A stretch of 64,000 bases of DNA from JAUVXJ01 sp964433755 (GCA_964433755.1 CAYSSR010000001.1:62001-126000); one strand, 5' to 3'. Numbered from the stretch's first letter, positions 25,547 through 34,633 are shown. The notes: generated from the sequence alone by a model not told the origin. Numbers and translations are program-made.

Positions 25547-26779
25547 GTGCGGGTGAGTAGTGGGGATGGAAATGAGTCCGGAGCTTCTGCGGGCAGGCGC
25601 CGGTGGCGCCTGTCGGCCTTATGCTCACTACTGTTGATCTGTCTGCTCCTGGCCTGCGTTCCTCTTCCGGCGAGCTTGACCTCCACTCAGATGCAGGAAA
25701 GCGCCAGTCCGACGCCGATCGTGGTCGTAGTCACTCCCACCGCCATACCGCCGGGGGTGCTCGATGAAGCGTCGGCCGAGGACTTGCTCCTCATCAACCT
25801 CTACGAGAGGGTGAACCCGTGTGTGGTGAACATCGAGATACTGATGTCCTCGGCCTATTCGATGGGCGGTGACTTCTACGCCGAGGGCGAAGGCTCGGGC
25901 TTCATCTTCGACGAGGAGGGGCGTATCGTCACCAACAACCATGTGGTGGAGGGGGCGGAGGAAGTCCAGGTCACACTATACGACGGGACGATGGCAGAGG
26001 CCCGGGTGCTAGGCACGGATCCCGACAGCGATCTGGCCGTGATCGAGGTAGACCTTCCCGCCGAGCTTCTTCATCCTGTGCAGTTGGGGGACTCGGACGA
26101 ACTCAGGGTCGGACAGCGTGTCATCGCCATTGGAAACCCCTATGGTCTGGCAGGAACGATGACCACAGGCATCGTCAGTGCCTTGGGACGCACTCTGCCG
26201 GCGGAGAGCCAGTTCTCCATTCCCAACGTGATCCAAACGGACGCAGCGATCAATCCCGGCAACTCAGGAGGCCCGTTGCTGGACTCCGAAGGACAGTTGG
26301 TCGGCGTCAATACGGCGATCAGCACCACCACCGGGGGAAATACTGGGGTCGGTTTCGCGGTGCCCGTGAACCTTCTGAGGCGCGTGGTGCCTGCGCTCAT
26401 CTCCAATGGTCGCTACGATCATCCCCAAGTCGGCATCAGGGGCATGACGATCACTCCTCTTCTCGTCAAGGAGTTGAGCCTGCCTGTCCAAAGCGGTATC
26501 CTCGTGTCCGAGGCCACAGCGGATGGCCCCGCTGACAAGGCCGGCGTTCGAGGGGGCACCAGAGAGGTCTCCATACGCGGCAACCAGGTGCGCACGGGAG
26601 GCGACATCATCGTCAGCATAGACGGGCACGACGTAGAGCAGTTCGAGGATTTGCTGTCCTACATCGTCATGGAGGCGGAGATCGGGCAGGAGGTGGCACT
26701 GGGCATCGTACGCGACGGAGAGGAACGCATCATCAAGGTCACCTTGGGGGCCCGACCCGAGGTGGAGATCGGCTACTAG
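25547..26779 (+). CDS. HtrA/DegP-like serine protease with PDZ domain
   Basis: Exported S1C serine protease of 410 residues for quality control outside the membrane. The N-terminus has a basic stretch, a hydrophobic core (LCSLLLICLLLACV) and a lipobox-like LLAC, suggesting a lipoprotein or anchored form. The trypsin-like triad is complete: His in TNNHVVEG, Asp in DPDSDLAVIEV, Ser in NPGNSGGPL. One PDZ domain follows (about residues 295-400) with GDIIVSIDGHDVEQ. Only one PDZ, as in DegS/HtrA-type proteins. Two GTG codons (25547, 25553) compete as start; the second sits five bases after GAGGTG. RsfS follows after about 50 bases. Confidence 0.93.
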   Translation: MRVSSGDGNESGASAGRRRWRLSALCSLLLICLLLACVPLPASLTSTQMQESASPTPIVVVVTPTAIPPGVLDEASAEDLLLINLYERVNPCVVNIEILMSSAYSMGGDFYAEGEGSGFIFDEEGRIVTNNHVVEGAEEVQVTLYDGTMAEARVLGTDPDSDLAVIEVDLPAELLHPVQLGDSDELRVGQRVIAIGNPYGLAGTMTTGIVSALGRTLPAESQFSIPNVIQTDAAINPGNSGGPLLDSEGQLVGVNTAISTTTGGNTGVGFAVPVNLLRRVVPALISNGRYDHPQVGIRGMTITPLLVKELSLPVQSGILVSEATADGPADKAGVRGGTREVSIRGNQVRTGGDIIVSIDGHDVEQFEDLLSYIVMEAEIGQEVALGIVRDGEERIIKVTLGARPEVEIGY

Positions 26780-26831
26780 GGGTCATCCGCGGCGATGGAC
26801 TCGGCGATGAGTTTGTTGATGGGAGAGAGAC

Positions 26832-27176
26832 CTGGAGCCCGGTGAATTCGCGAGAGAGCTGGTAGAAGCGATCAGCGACAAGAAGGCATCGGATATCGTC
26901 CTGCTCGACGTGCGGGACGTGTCGCTGTTGGCCGACTACTTCATCATTTGCAGCGGAGACACGGAGCGGCAGATTGCGGCCATCGTGGACGCGGTACGGG
27001 AGAGAGGAGAGGATGCCCAATTGCGGCCCTCACAGGTCGAAGGCGCTTCCGGCTCCGGTTGGATGGTTCTGGACTATGGCGCGGTGATCGTGCACGTGTT
27101 CCTGCCATCTGAGCGCGATTACTACCAGTTGGAGGAGCTGTGGAGCGACGCTACGCTAGTGGTGAGAATACAGTGA
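26832..27176 (+). CDS. rsfS: Ribosomal silencing factor RsfS, unusual start
   Basis: Binds uL14 on the large ribosomal subunit and blocks subunit joining under starvation. The RsfS core is clear: KKASDIVLLDVRDVSLLADYF, ICSGDTERQI, GASGSGWMVLDYG and IVHVFLPSERDYYQLEELW. The first ordinary start codon in frame is a GTG at 26910, which would cut off the conserved first strand. The frame is open back to a stop just before 26826, and the only near-start codon in the right place is CTG at 26832, giving 114 residues, the normal size. An ATG at 26818 would be in frame if one G of the following GGG were absent, so a one-base sequence error or a recent frameshift is an alternative. Confidence 0.85.
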   Translation: MEPGEFARELVEAISDKKASDIVLLDVRDVSLLADYFIICSGDTERQIAAIVDAVRERGEDAQLRPSQVEGASGSGWMVLDYGAVIVHVFLPSERDYYQLEELWSDATLVVRIQ

Positions 27177-27183
27177 GGCGCCG

Positions 27184-27909
27184 CTAGGCTACGCCCCGGC
27201 AGTCTGGTCTGAGCCGATCCCACAGACCGGGCAGTATCTGAGTCGCGGACCCCAGAAGTACCTCGTCCGCGTGGGGAGAGAGAGGTGTCCTCTCCAGATT
27301 GACCTCTATGAGATGCGCTCCGTGGTTCTTGGCTATCGCAGGTAGGGACGCAGCCGGGTAAACCAAGGCTGACGTGCCGATGACCAGCATCAGGTCACAT
27401 CTCTCGGCGGCAGCGTGAGCCGCCCGCAGCGAGTTGTGATCGAGCGATTCCCCGAACCATACCACGTGAGGCCGCAGCGCCGCACCGCAGGAGCACCTGG
27501 GCGGTATCTGGGGCAGAGGCACCACCTCGTTGACAAAGACCGAACCCTCTGCCGTACAACGCACCTGCCAGATGTTGCCGTGGAGCTCGACCATCCGTTT
27601 GTTGCCCGCTCGCCGGTGTAGGCCGTCAACATTCTGAGTGATGAGGAAGAACTCCTCGCATTCCCTTTCCATCTCCACCAGGGTGTGGTGGGCAGCATTG
27701 GGCTCGCAGGCGGCTATCAGCCCGCGACGCCAATCGTACCACTCCCAGACCAGGGCAGCGTCTCTCGCGAAGGCTTGGGGGGTGGCCAGTTCTTCGGCGC
27801 GATAGTGGCGCCACAGCCCGTCTTGGCCTCGGAAGGTGGGTACTCCGCTTTCGGCAGAGATGCCGGAACCCGTGAGCACGGCAACGGAGGTGTACTTCGG
27901 CTTTTCCAC
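27184..27909 (-). CDS. cobB: Sir2-family NAD-dependent protein deacylase, SIRT5-like
   Basis: 241 residues. NAD-binding signatures GSGISAESGVPTFRG and TQNVDGLHRRAG, catalytic His in ELHGN, and GTSALVYPAA are intact. Tyr58 and Arg61 (WYDWRR) match the Y-x-x-R pair of class III sirtuins that remove malonyl and succinyl groups. The zinc site is partly degenerate: one Cys (VRCTAEG) then CSC (PPRCSCGAAL) instead of two CxxC pairs, similar to E. coli CobB. It starts 19 bases after the NDP kinase gene on the same strand, so the two are probably cotranscribed. It converges with rsfS, with seven bases between. Confidence 0.92.
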   Translation of the reverse strand: MEKPKYTSVAVLTGSGISAESGVPTFRGQDGLWRHYRAEELATPQAFARDAALVWEWYDWRRGLIAACEPNAAHHTLVEMERECEEFFLITQNVDGLHRRAGNKRMVELHGNIWQVRCTAEGSVFVNEVVPLPQIPPRCSCGAALRPHVVWFGESLDHNSLRAAHAAAERCDLMLVIGTSALVYPAASLPAIAKNHGAHLIEVNLERTPLSPHADEVLLGSATQILPGLWDRLRPDCRGVA

Positions 27910-27928
27910 CTGCGTGTGGATCTCCCAG

Positions 27929-28519
27929 CTAGAACATCACGGTCTCTGCCGCGGTCTCGTACGAGCAGAGCTCGTCTTTGGAGAACCAGTGGTCTATCTC
28001 GTGGGCGGACTCTTCGGGATCGCTCGAGGCATGGACGAGGTTCCTGACTGCTCTATTCAACTCGTTCGCGACGATGGGCGAGGTAATGGAGAAATCGCCT
28101 CTTATGGTGCCAGGCTCCGCGAAGGCGGGCAGGGTGAAGCCGCACATCTTTCGGACGACGCTTATGGCGTGGGCACCTTCCACTACCAGGGCCACGAGCG
28201 GGCCAGAGGTCAGGTAGTCCACGTTCCAGCCCTTGATCATGTTGCCGATCTCCATCGGATCAGCGGTACCGATCTCCTGGACAGGGTCCTTTCCCTGGTC
28301 CTGGTAGGTCTGAAGTGTCTTTTCGCCCATGCCCCTGATCCACTCTGGGGTGTTGGGATAGTGGTTCTCGGCGTGCTCTCTGGAGGCTTGCACGAGCTTC
28401 AGGGCGGCGATCTTGAGTCCCACCTCTTCGAATCTGGTGAGCACTCTGCCGACGATGCCTCGTTTCACTCCGTCAGGCTTGATGAGCACCAAGGTCTTCT
28501 CCACGCTGTCCGATTTCAT
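27929..28519 (-). CDS. ndk: Nucleoside diphosphate kinase, long form
   Basis: Transfers phosphate from ATP to nucleoside diphosphates through a phosphohistidine. LVLIKPDGVKRG at the N-terminus and the active-site His in NLVHASSDPEES are present. At 196 residues it is about 45-50 longer than the usual enzyme; the extra part lies in the middle (from PNTPEWIRGMG through EIGTADPMEIGNM), before YLTSGPLVALVVEG. Similar inserted forms exist in other bacteria, so this is a subfamily rather than damage. The ATG follows GAAAGGA. Sir2 lies downstream in the same direction. Confidence 0.93.
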   Translation of the reverse strand: MKSDSVEKTLVLIKPDGVKRGIVGRVLTRFEEVGLKIAALKLVQASREHAENHYPNTPEWIRGMGEKTLQTYQDQGKDPVQEIGTADPMEIGNMIKGWNVDYLTSGPLVALVVEGAHAISVVRKMCGFTLPAFAEPGTIRGDFSITSPIVANELNRAVRNLVHASSDPEESAHEIDHWFSKDELCSYETAAETVMF

Positions 28520-28619
28520 CTATCAAGTCCTTTCTCCACCATCCGGTCACAGTGTAAAGGCGTGTAGCGGGCGCCACACGCCTTCGGCATAGACAGTCTC
28601 ATATTCGCGTAAGCGTACG

Positions 28620-31600
28620 TCAACGGGTGTACTTGACTCTTAGCCAGCGGTACTTGTCCAGGGCTTTCTGTAGTTGGCCGGCCCTCACGTAGGCATCGGC
28701 GAGAAGCTCCTGAGTCCGCAAGTGATCAGGCGAGCTCTCCACGGTGGACTCGAGATCGGAGGTGACCTCGTGTATCATGCCCCCGAACGAGAGCATCATT
28801 TGGTATTGCAGTGCTGCCTGATCCAGGTCGCCTGCCTGTGAGTAGGCGCGTGCCAGGGCCAGGCGTGCGGTGTGGTCGCGAGGATTGGCGTCGAGGTGCT
28901 CGACGTACTGCTCAACGTCCCAGTCGGGTTGGGGGATCTCGTCTCGAGGTTGTTCCGGAGTGACCTCCTCAACCTCTGCCACAGCCTCGGCCACCGGCGG
29001 CTCCTCCGCGACAACCTGAGGGGCGACGGGCTCCGGAGAGACAGCCTCCGCTTCCTCTTCTTCCTCCCCGGGCCGGGTTTCCGGCTCGCGGAGGTCCGGT
29101 TCGGATGGCGGGGGCTCCGGAGATACGGCTCTCTTCTCTGATCCCGCTCGTAGGTCGCGCAGCCAGGACGGTAGTTCTTCGTCCTGTATCGGCGGCAAGG
29201 CTGCCTCATCGGTTGCGGCGGCCCTCTCGAGAAGAGGACCTGTCTCGCCCTGGGCGGCTTGTGCTCTCAGCTCGCGGAGCCATGATGGTACGTGCTCGTC
29301 CAGAGGCGGCTCGGCCACCTCAGCGGCTCCTGGCTCCTCGGGCCCGATGGCCTCGGTAGGCTCGACTGGTACTGGGGGAGACGCCGGTGCGGACGGGATC
29401 TCCCCGGTTGGCGCCTCGGTTTCTTCGAGCTCGAACCCCGGTTGTTCCCCGGCTACCTCTGACTTCAGCTCCTCGAGCCAGGACGGGAGTTCTGCCTCCA
29501 CCATGTGTTCGGAGAAGTCCGCCTGGGGTAGGGCTTCGGATTCCTCGGCCGCAACCGGCGGTTCTTCCTTGTGAGCCTCTGCCCTCAGCTCTTGTAGCCA
29601 GGGTGGCACCTCTTCTTCTTCTGTGGGGAGAGGCTCTGCCACCTCAGGCGTCGGCTCAGTGGCTTCTGGCTGGTAGACTTGTTCTGCGCCTGTTGCCTCT
29701 GCACGCAGTTCGCGCAGCCACGAGGGCATCTCCTCGTCTTTGAGGGCCGATGGCATCTCCTCGGCCGGACTGGGCGGCTCCTCTGATGGCACCGATGGTT
29801 GCTCTCTGGCTGCTTCTTCGCGCAGGTCTTGAAGCCAGGTGGGCATCTCTTCTTCCTCGGCCCCAGGCACGGCCATCTCTGGGGCTGGGGTCTCTGTCGT
29901 CGCGCTCGGTATCGGTGGCTCTTCCCTGGCTGCCTCCTCGCGCAGGTCACGCAACCAGGAGGGCATCTCTTCTTCCTCGGCCAAGGGGAGCCCAGGCTCC
30001 TCGGGAGGCCCCAGTGTTGGTTCTTCTGGAGCGACGACGGCCTCCTCCACGGCTTCCTCGCCCTCCGGACGCGACTCGGTCGCTTGTGGGCCCAGCAGCC
30101 CTTCGTCTTCCACAGCCTTGGGCCTCATCTCCCTCAGCCAGGTTGGCATCTCGTCTTCCTGGGTGGGGATCGCTGCTTCCTCTTCCTCAGTATCCGCCTC
30201 GAGCATCGCTTCTTCTATGCCCTCGGCCTCCGGTCGAAGGTCGCTCAACCAGGTCGGCGTCTGCTCCTGCTCGGTGGTCTCCGACACAGGTTCAGCTCCC
30301 TGCGTCCGCTCTAGTTCCTCTGGCGCAGTGGTGGGGATCTCCTCTTCCCCGAGCAACGACTTCGACTCCTCCATCCAGGCCATGATCTCTTCGATGGAAG
30401 CCGATTCGTCCGGCATAGTCTCCCGCAGGCGGTCCATGGTATGCTCGGTGATGTCCGGTGGCCCCTCCTCAGGTCCGGTGGGCTCTCGTTCGGGCGGAGC
30501 GGTGGCGGTGAGCGCGCTCTCCAGCCCCTCATCCGCAACGGCAGGTTGGTCTGAGGCTCCCTCCGGACGCAGGCTGCGAAGCCAGTCTGGCATCTCATCT
30601 GCCTTGCCAGGCTCCGCCTCCGGCCCAGAAGCTGCCGAGACGGGCTCGACGATTTCACCTTCCATGTCGAATGGCTCTGCGGTGTCGGGGGACGGCGCGA
30701 GGATCTCCTCTTGTGCCTTCGCAGCCGTCTCTTCTTCGGGTGCAGCCATCTCGCTGGCTGGCTCGGCGATGCTCTCAGGTTCCACGGGCGGCAGCGTCTC
30801 CTCAGACGGAAGATCCTCGGCCTCTTCCCTCAGAGCGCCGAGCCACGTGGGCATGCCCTCCTCGGTCTCGCGGTCAAGAGGACCACCTGCTTCTGCCGCA
30901 TCGGTTGGCTGCTCGGGGCTTTCTTCAGCGAGCTCTCGTAGCCACGCAGGCATCTCCTGCGATTCGGATGGTGTGGCGGCCTCCTCAGGGCCGGATTCCT
31001 TCTCTTCTTCCTGGAGCTTGCGCAGCCAGTCCGGTGTCGCCTCGTCCAGGCGCTTGCCTGCCCCTGAAGGAGGACCTTCCTTTCGTGCACCAGGGCCCTT
31101 GCCAGCTACGGGGGCCTCGTCCCTGATCTCTTCGAGCTCCTCGTCCATCTCTTCCCGATCGATTCTGGGCACGATCACGGCCTCCGATGGAAGTGGAGAC
31201 TTGTCGTGGAACAGCTCGTGGGCCACGACGTTCTCCGGGTCCATGGCCTGGGCTGTGTCGAGAAGAGACTGAGCCTCTGATTGGCGGCCGGCGCTGAGCA
31301 GGATCTCTCCGAGGATGAGGTTCGCCTTGAGGCAATTGGGGTACTGCTCCAGCACGGCTTCGCAGATCCTCGCCGCCTCTTGCCTCTGTTCGCTCCACCA
31401 GAGTGCCTGGGCCAGTGCGACCTGGATGTCTGCGCGTTCAGGATCCTCTTCCAGAACGGCCCTGAACTCATCGATCGCGCGCTGGTACAGTTCCTCCCTC
31501 ATGTACAGCCGACCGAGAGCTGCAGAAGTCAGCTTCAGCTTCTGGGGAGCCGCTCCGTCGCGATCGCCGTAGAGCCTCTGCAGTTCCTTCCTGATCTCAG

Positions 31601-31922
31601 CATTGCCGGGGTTGAGCTCGAAGGCGCGCTCGAGTTGCCAGATCGCTTCGTCCAGAGCACCCTGCTCGTCGAAGACAATGCCCAGGCCGACATAGACCAC
31701 CATGTCTTCCATGTCAGCGCCCAGTACTCGCTTGAAAAGGTTGGCTGCCTCTATGTAGTCGCCCTTCTCGAGACATGCCTCACCCAGGACGCGGTAGGCT
31801 CTGATGTACCTGGGATACTGCTTCAGGATGTGCCGGCAGATGGCGATGGCCTGATCGTACGAGTCAGCCCTGATCAGCTCCTTTGCTTCGTCACAGTATT
31901 CGCTCAGGGTTACCTCAGCCAT
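28620..31922 (-). CDS. TPR protein with long acidic region of PxWLxxL repeats
   Basis: 1100 residues, soluble, no signal peptide. The first 230 residues are TPR repeats (SYDQAIAICRHILKQYPRYIRA, YIEAANLFKRVLG, LYQRAIDEFRAVLEEDPE and others); the last 90 residues contain two more. Between them lies a disordered, Pro/Glu-rich region with 13 copies of a short motif of the form (E)(M/L/V)PxWLxxL(R), such as EMPSWLRDLREEA. TPR parts usually hold partner proteins; the repeated Trp-Leu motif looks like a multivalent docking site. The frame begins at 31961, but the ATG at 31922 has GGAGG in front and starts MAEVTLSEY. Its own promoter lies at 31970-31998. Function unknown. Confidence 0.9.
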   Translation of the reverse strand: MAEVTLSEYCDEAKELIRADSYDQAIAICRHILKQYPRYIRAYRVLGEACLEKGDYIEAANLFKRVLGADMEDMVVYVGLGIVFDEQGALDEAIWQLERAFELNPGNAEIRKELQRLYGDRDGAAPQKLKLTSAALGRLYMREELYQRAIDEFRAVLEEDPERADIQVALAQALWWSEQRQEAARICEAVLEQYPNCLKANLILGEILLSAGRQSEAQSLLDTAQAMDPENVVAHELFHDKSPLPSEAVIVPRIDREEMDEELEEIRDEAPVAGKGPGARKEGPPSGAGKRLDEATPDWLRKLQEEEKESGPEEAATPSESQEMPAWLRELAEESPEQPTDAAEAGGPLDRETEEGMPTWLGALREEAEDLPSEETLPPVEPESIAEPASEMAAPEEETAAKAQEEILAPSPDTAEPFDMEGEIVEPVSAASGPEAEPGKADEMPDWLRSLRPEGASDQPAVADEGLESALTATAPPEREPTGPEEGPPDITEHTMDRLRETMPDESASIEEIMAWMEESKSLLGEEEIPTTAPEELERTQGAEPVSETTEQEQTPTWLSDLRPEAEGIEEAMLEADTEEEEAAIPTQEDEMPTWLREMRPKAVEDEGLLGPQATESRPEGEEAVEEAVVAPEEPTLGPPEEPGLPLAEEEEMPSWLRDLREEAAREEPPIPSATTETPAPEMAVPGAEEEEMPTWLQDLREEAAREQPSVPSEEPPSPAEEMPSALKDEEMPSWLRELRAEATGAEQVYQPEATEPTPEVAEPLPTEEEEVPPWLQELRAEAHKEEPPVAAEESEALPQADFSEHMVEAELPSWLEELKSEVAGEQPGFELEETEAPTGEIPSAPASPPVPVEPTEAIGPEEPGAAEVAEPPLDEHVPSWLRELRAQAAQGETGPLLERAAATDEAALPPIQDEELPSWLRDLRAGSEKRAVSPEPPPSEPDLREPETRPGEEEEEAEAVSPEPVAPQVVAEEPPVAEAVAEVEEVTPEQPRDEIPQPDWDVEQYVEHLDANPRDHTARLALARAYSQAGDLDQAALQYQMMLSFGGMIHEVTSDLESTVESSPDHLRTQELLADAYVRAGQLQKALDKYRWLRVKYTR
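29140..31050 (-). repeat. Thirteen coding PxWLxxL motif repeats
   Basis: Irregularly spaced repeats (roughly every 35-70 codons) coding for variants of PSWLRDLREEA, PTWLQDLREEA, PPWLQELRAEA and PDWLRSLRPEG inside an acidic linker. The repeat unit is conserved at P, W, L and L; the linkers vary in length and sequence. Confidence 0.85.
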
Positions 31923-31969
31923 GGTTCTTCCTCCGCCAACATTAAGAAGCCGGGGTTTCACCCAATAGT

Positions 31970-31998
31970 ATTATGCCTTCTTTTGCTGAGATTGTCAA
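31970..31998 (-). promoter_or_regulatory. Promoter of the TPR protein gene
   Basis: Minus strand: TTGACA (31998-31993), 17-base spacer, CATAAT (31975-31970), about 45 bases before the ATG. Confidence 0.65.
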
Positions 31999-32127
31999 CG
32001 TCACTTCTCTGCGACTGGTTGAACAGAGACCATCACGGCGGTTCCAGCGCAACGAATCGGGGTCAATGCTCTCCACCTCAGGGACGAAGGTGGAGCTGTT
32101 CATCGTATTCGAGCGCTCGAGTGTCCG

Positions 32128-33153
32128 CTAGACCAAACGGTGTGTGCCTTTGACGTGGATGATCAGGTCATCAATGGGCACGCTTGGCTGTGGCGAAGGG
32201 CCCAACGGGTCGTAGACCTCATCTCCTATCAGCGCTTGCAGCGTGGCCGCGATGGAATATGACGTGGCTCGCAGATCGTATCCACCTTCCAGTGTGAAGG
32301 CCAGACGGCCGTCGCACAACTCCTCAGCCATCTCGTTCAGTGTTCTTGCCAGATGGGCGTAGCCGGTGGTAGAGAGTAACATCATGCCCAGAGGATCTGC
32401 CCAGTGGGCGTCGTAGCCCACGGAGACCAGGATGATCTCGGGACGATACCGCTCGGCGAGAGGGTAGAGTATCTCGTCGAAGACGCGTTCGTAGCCCTCG
32501 TCGCCGACGCCTGCCGGTAGCGGTGCGTTCACCGTATACCCTTGCCCATCTCCTTCACCGATCTCAGACCAGTGGCCACTTCCAGGGTAGTAGGGATACT
32601 GGTGGGTGGAGAAGTACAAGACCTCGCTCGTGTCGTAGAAGATCTCCTGGGTGCCGTTGCCATGATGAAGGTCGAAGTCCACGATCAGCACGCGGGAGAG
32701 CCCTCCATGCTGGAGGGCGTACGCAGAGGCCACTGCGATGTTGTTGAAGAGGCAGAATCCCATACCACGACCGCGCAAGGCATGATGTCCAGGTGGTCGC
32801 ACCAGGGCGAAGCCGTTGTCTACCTCGCCGCTGACAATTGCATCTACGAGATTCAGCAAACCCCCGGCGGCGAGCAGCGCGACGTCAAAGGAACGGTCGT
32901 TCACGTAGGTATCGGGGTCTAGATGGCCACCGCCTCTCTCCGACACCTCCCTGACCAGCTTCACGTAGTGCTCGTGATGGATCTCCAGCAGATGGTCCAT
33001 GGACACCTGCGTGGGCCGGACCTCAACCATGCGCTCCAGCAGCTCCTGGTCGCGCAGCACCTGCATCGTTGTCTCCAGACGTTCCCTGCACTCAACGTGT
33101 CCTACTCGGTTGTGTTCCAGATAGAGCGGATCGTAGACGTAGCCGGTGGACAT
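32128..33153 (-). CDS. Histone deacetylase family (AcuC/AphA-like) amidohydrolase
   Basis: 341-residue zinc hydrolase that removes acetyl groups from proteins or small amines. The HDAC signatures are intact: RPPGHHA (paired His), FNNIAVAS, DFDLHHGNGTQEIF (metal Asp and His), PLPAGVGD and SVGYDAHWADPLG (second metal Asp), and LEGGYDL. No signal peptide. Bacterial relatives act on acetylpolyamines, acetyl-CoA synthetase or other proteins; the substrate cannot be read from sequence. It lies 67 bases after the LCP gene in the same direction and may be cotranscribed. A sirtuin is encoded about 4 kb away. Confidence 0.93.
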   Translation of the reverse strand: MSTGYVYDPLYLEHNRVGHVECRERLETTMQVLRDQELLERMVEVRPTQVSMDHLLEIHHEHYVKLVREVSERGGGHLDPDTYVNDRSFDVALLAAGGLLNLVDAIVSGEVDNGFALVRPPGHHALRGRGMGFCLFNNIAVASAYALQHGGLSRVLIVDFDLHHGNGTQEIFYDTSEVLYFSTHQYPYYPGSGHWSEIGEGDGQGYTVNAPLPAGVGDEGYERVFDEILYPLAERYRPEIILVSVGYDAHWADPLGMMLLSTTGYAHLARTLNEMAEELCDGRLAFTLEGGYDLRATSYSIAATLQALIGDEVYDPLGPSPQPSVPIDDLIIHVKGTHRLV

Positions 33154-33220
33154 GCCTTACCTTCTTCCGTCTGGCGCAGTGCTCGCCCCGGCATCGTGAC
33201 TCCACGGGGCCAGCGCGTGT

Positions 33221-34297
33221 CTACTCGTAGAACTCCTCGTCAACGAGGGTGTGGATCTTGTCCCAGTCGGGGTACAAGAGACTGGGCTCGTCCCCGGCCT
33301 GCCTCTGGCTGGGATCGAGATAGTTGCGGTCGATGACCACGGACTTTATGTTCTCCGGATCCACCCGGCTGCCCATTTCAGCCAGGCGGACAATTGTCGT
33401 CGCCGAGAGGTCTGTGTAGAAGGTGTTGCTCAAGGCTTGAAGTAGCTCGGGCAGGCGCGGCAACATCTGGAGACTCAGGGCTTTCTTGGCCAAGGCCACC
33501 AGTGCCTTCTGCTGTCTGGCCATACGGTCGAAATCATCGCTGCCGTGTCTGGAGCGGCAGTAGATCAGCAGCGTCTCACTGTCCATGTGTTGTTGCCCTG
33601 CTGGGATGTGGATAGTGATCTCGCCGCCGCGATCATCGGGATAACTGCTATCCCAGATCTCCTTGTCGACGTAGATGTCCACTCCCCCGAGTAGATCGAC
33701 CACCTCCCGGAAGCCCTGGAAGTTGATCATCACGTACCCGTGGAGAGGTATGCCGAAGTCCTGCTGTATCGTATCCATCAGCAGAGCCGGTCCGCCACCA
33801 GGGTAGTCGTTGGTCTCGCCCAGCACGTGGGCTACGTTGATGCGCTGTTTTCCGTGCCCAGGGACCTCCACGTACAGGTCCCGCGGAATGGAGAAGAGCA
33901 TCGCCTCACCCGTTTCCGAATGCAGGGAAGCGATCATCATGGTGTCGGTACGGAACGATCTGTGCGCCACCTCCCACCGCTGGTCCAGGCCTATGAGGAG
34001 GATGTTGATGCGAGGGTTGCTTTGCATCGCGATCTCCGTGGCTTGCTGGTCCGGGACGCTTTCGAAGCGTGGACCTACAGCGGGGAGGAGACCGCTGGCC
34101 TCCAGCGGATGGACGAGGGTGCGGTAGATGTCGTAGAAGTATGGTATTTCGATCAGTTCGTAGAACAGGAATCCCGATGCGACGCCAGCCAGTGTGCAGA
34201 TGGTCATCGTAGCAGATGCCAGGATAGCCAGGACCAGGGGGCGAAACCCGCCCAAGCCTGGTTTCAGGATCTTTTTCGCCATGTTGTTTGTCAACAC
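33221..34297 (-). CDS. LytR-CpsA-Psr (LCP) family protein
   Basis: 358 residues. A cytoplasmic basic N-terminus and one membrane helix (about residues 20-45) precede an extracellular LCP domain (from about residue 95): NILLIGLDQR, SFRTDTMMIASL, SIPRDLYVEVPGHG, KQRINVAHVLG, GGVDIYVDKEIWD and CRSRHGSDDFDRMARQQ. LCP enzymes move lipid-linked glycopolymers to peptidoglycan or a cell-wall acceptor. The conserved Arg and Asp residues that bind the pyrophosphate are present. The start is ambiguous (GTG 34297 or ATG 34282) because no ribosome site is correctly spaced; the promoter lies only about 25 bases away, so the leader is very short. Confidence 0.9.
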   Translation of the reverse strand: MLTNNMAKKILKPGLGGFRPLVLAILASATMTICTLAGVASGFLFYELIEIPYFYDIYRTLVHPLEASGLLPAVGPRFESVPDQQATEIAMQSNPRINILLIGLDQRWEVAHRSFRTDTMMIASLHSETGEAMLFSIPRDLYVEVPGHGKQRINVAHVLGETNDYPGGGPALLMDTIQQDFGIPLHGYVMINFQGFREVVDLLGGVDIYVDKEIWDSSYPDDRGGEITIHIPAGQQHMDSETLLIYCRSRHGSDDFDRMARQQKALVALAKKALSLQMLPRLPELLQALSNTFYTDLSATTIVRLAEMGSRVDPENIKSVVIDRNYLDPSQRQAGDEPSLLYPDWDKIHTLVDEEFYE

Positions 34298-34323
34298 CGT
34301 GTTGTCTTTGTTACGCTCCCTCC

Positions 34324-34351
34324 ATTATACCATTTTGGGATTGCGTGTCAA
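34324..34351 (-). promoter_or_regulatory. Promoter of the LCP gene
   Basis: Minus strand: perfect TTGACA (34351-34346), 16-base spacer, perfect TATAAT (34329-34324). Transcription should begin about 20 bases before the GTG start. Confidence 0.75.
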
Positions 34352-34633
34352 GACACTCGGCCGGTATGGCGTTGGGTCCATGCACGCACAAGAGGGCCGC
34401 GTCTTTCTCCATCGGGTTTGACATACATCCATGCAGTAGGCCACCTCACTGGCAAGTGGCCACCGGTTGACGGTCTTGCCGACATCGTGGTCACGCAACG
34501 GGCCCCGTGTCAACGTTACGAGTCGACACGGGGCTCGTTCTATCCTCCACTGAGACGGCTGCCAGCCTCCACCGCATACTCAGTCAGATAGCACTTTGCA
34601 GAGGGCAGGCCCGTCTGTGATTGAGCTATTCGT
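34352..34633. other. Intergenic stretch with one long hairpin
   Basis: No gene seen. GCCCCGTGTC (34502-34511) pairs perfectly with GACACGGGGC (34525-34534) around a 13-base loop. It lies downstream of the pyrophosphatase gene and could end its transcript, but no T-run follows on the minus strand. Confidence 0.4.

Noticed and set aside
28557..28584. AAGGCGTGT/ACACGCCTT hairpin between the TPR and ndk genes
   Set aside because: Stem is perfect, but the downstream minus-strand sequence TTACAC is a poor T-tract; a terminator is possible but unsupported.
29839..31272. 477-codon plus-strand frame antisense to the TPR gene
   Set aside because: Its Ser/Gly/Ala-rich product is the mirror of the Glu/Pro/Leu codons of the TPR protein; no ribosome site or known domain.
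34502..34534. Long perfect hairpin as terminator of hppA
   Set aside because: No T-run follows on the minus strand, so I did not call it a terminator; kept as a note in the intergenic entry.
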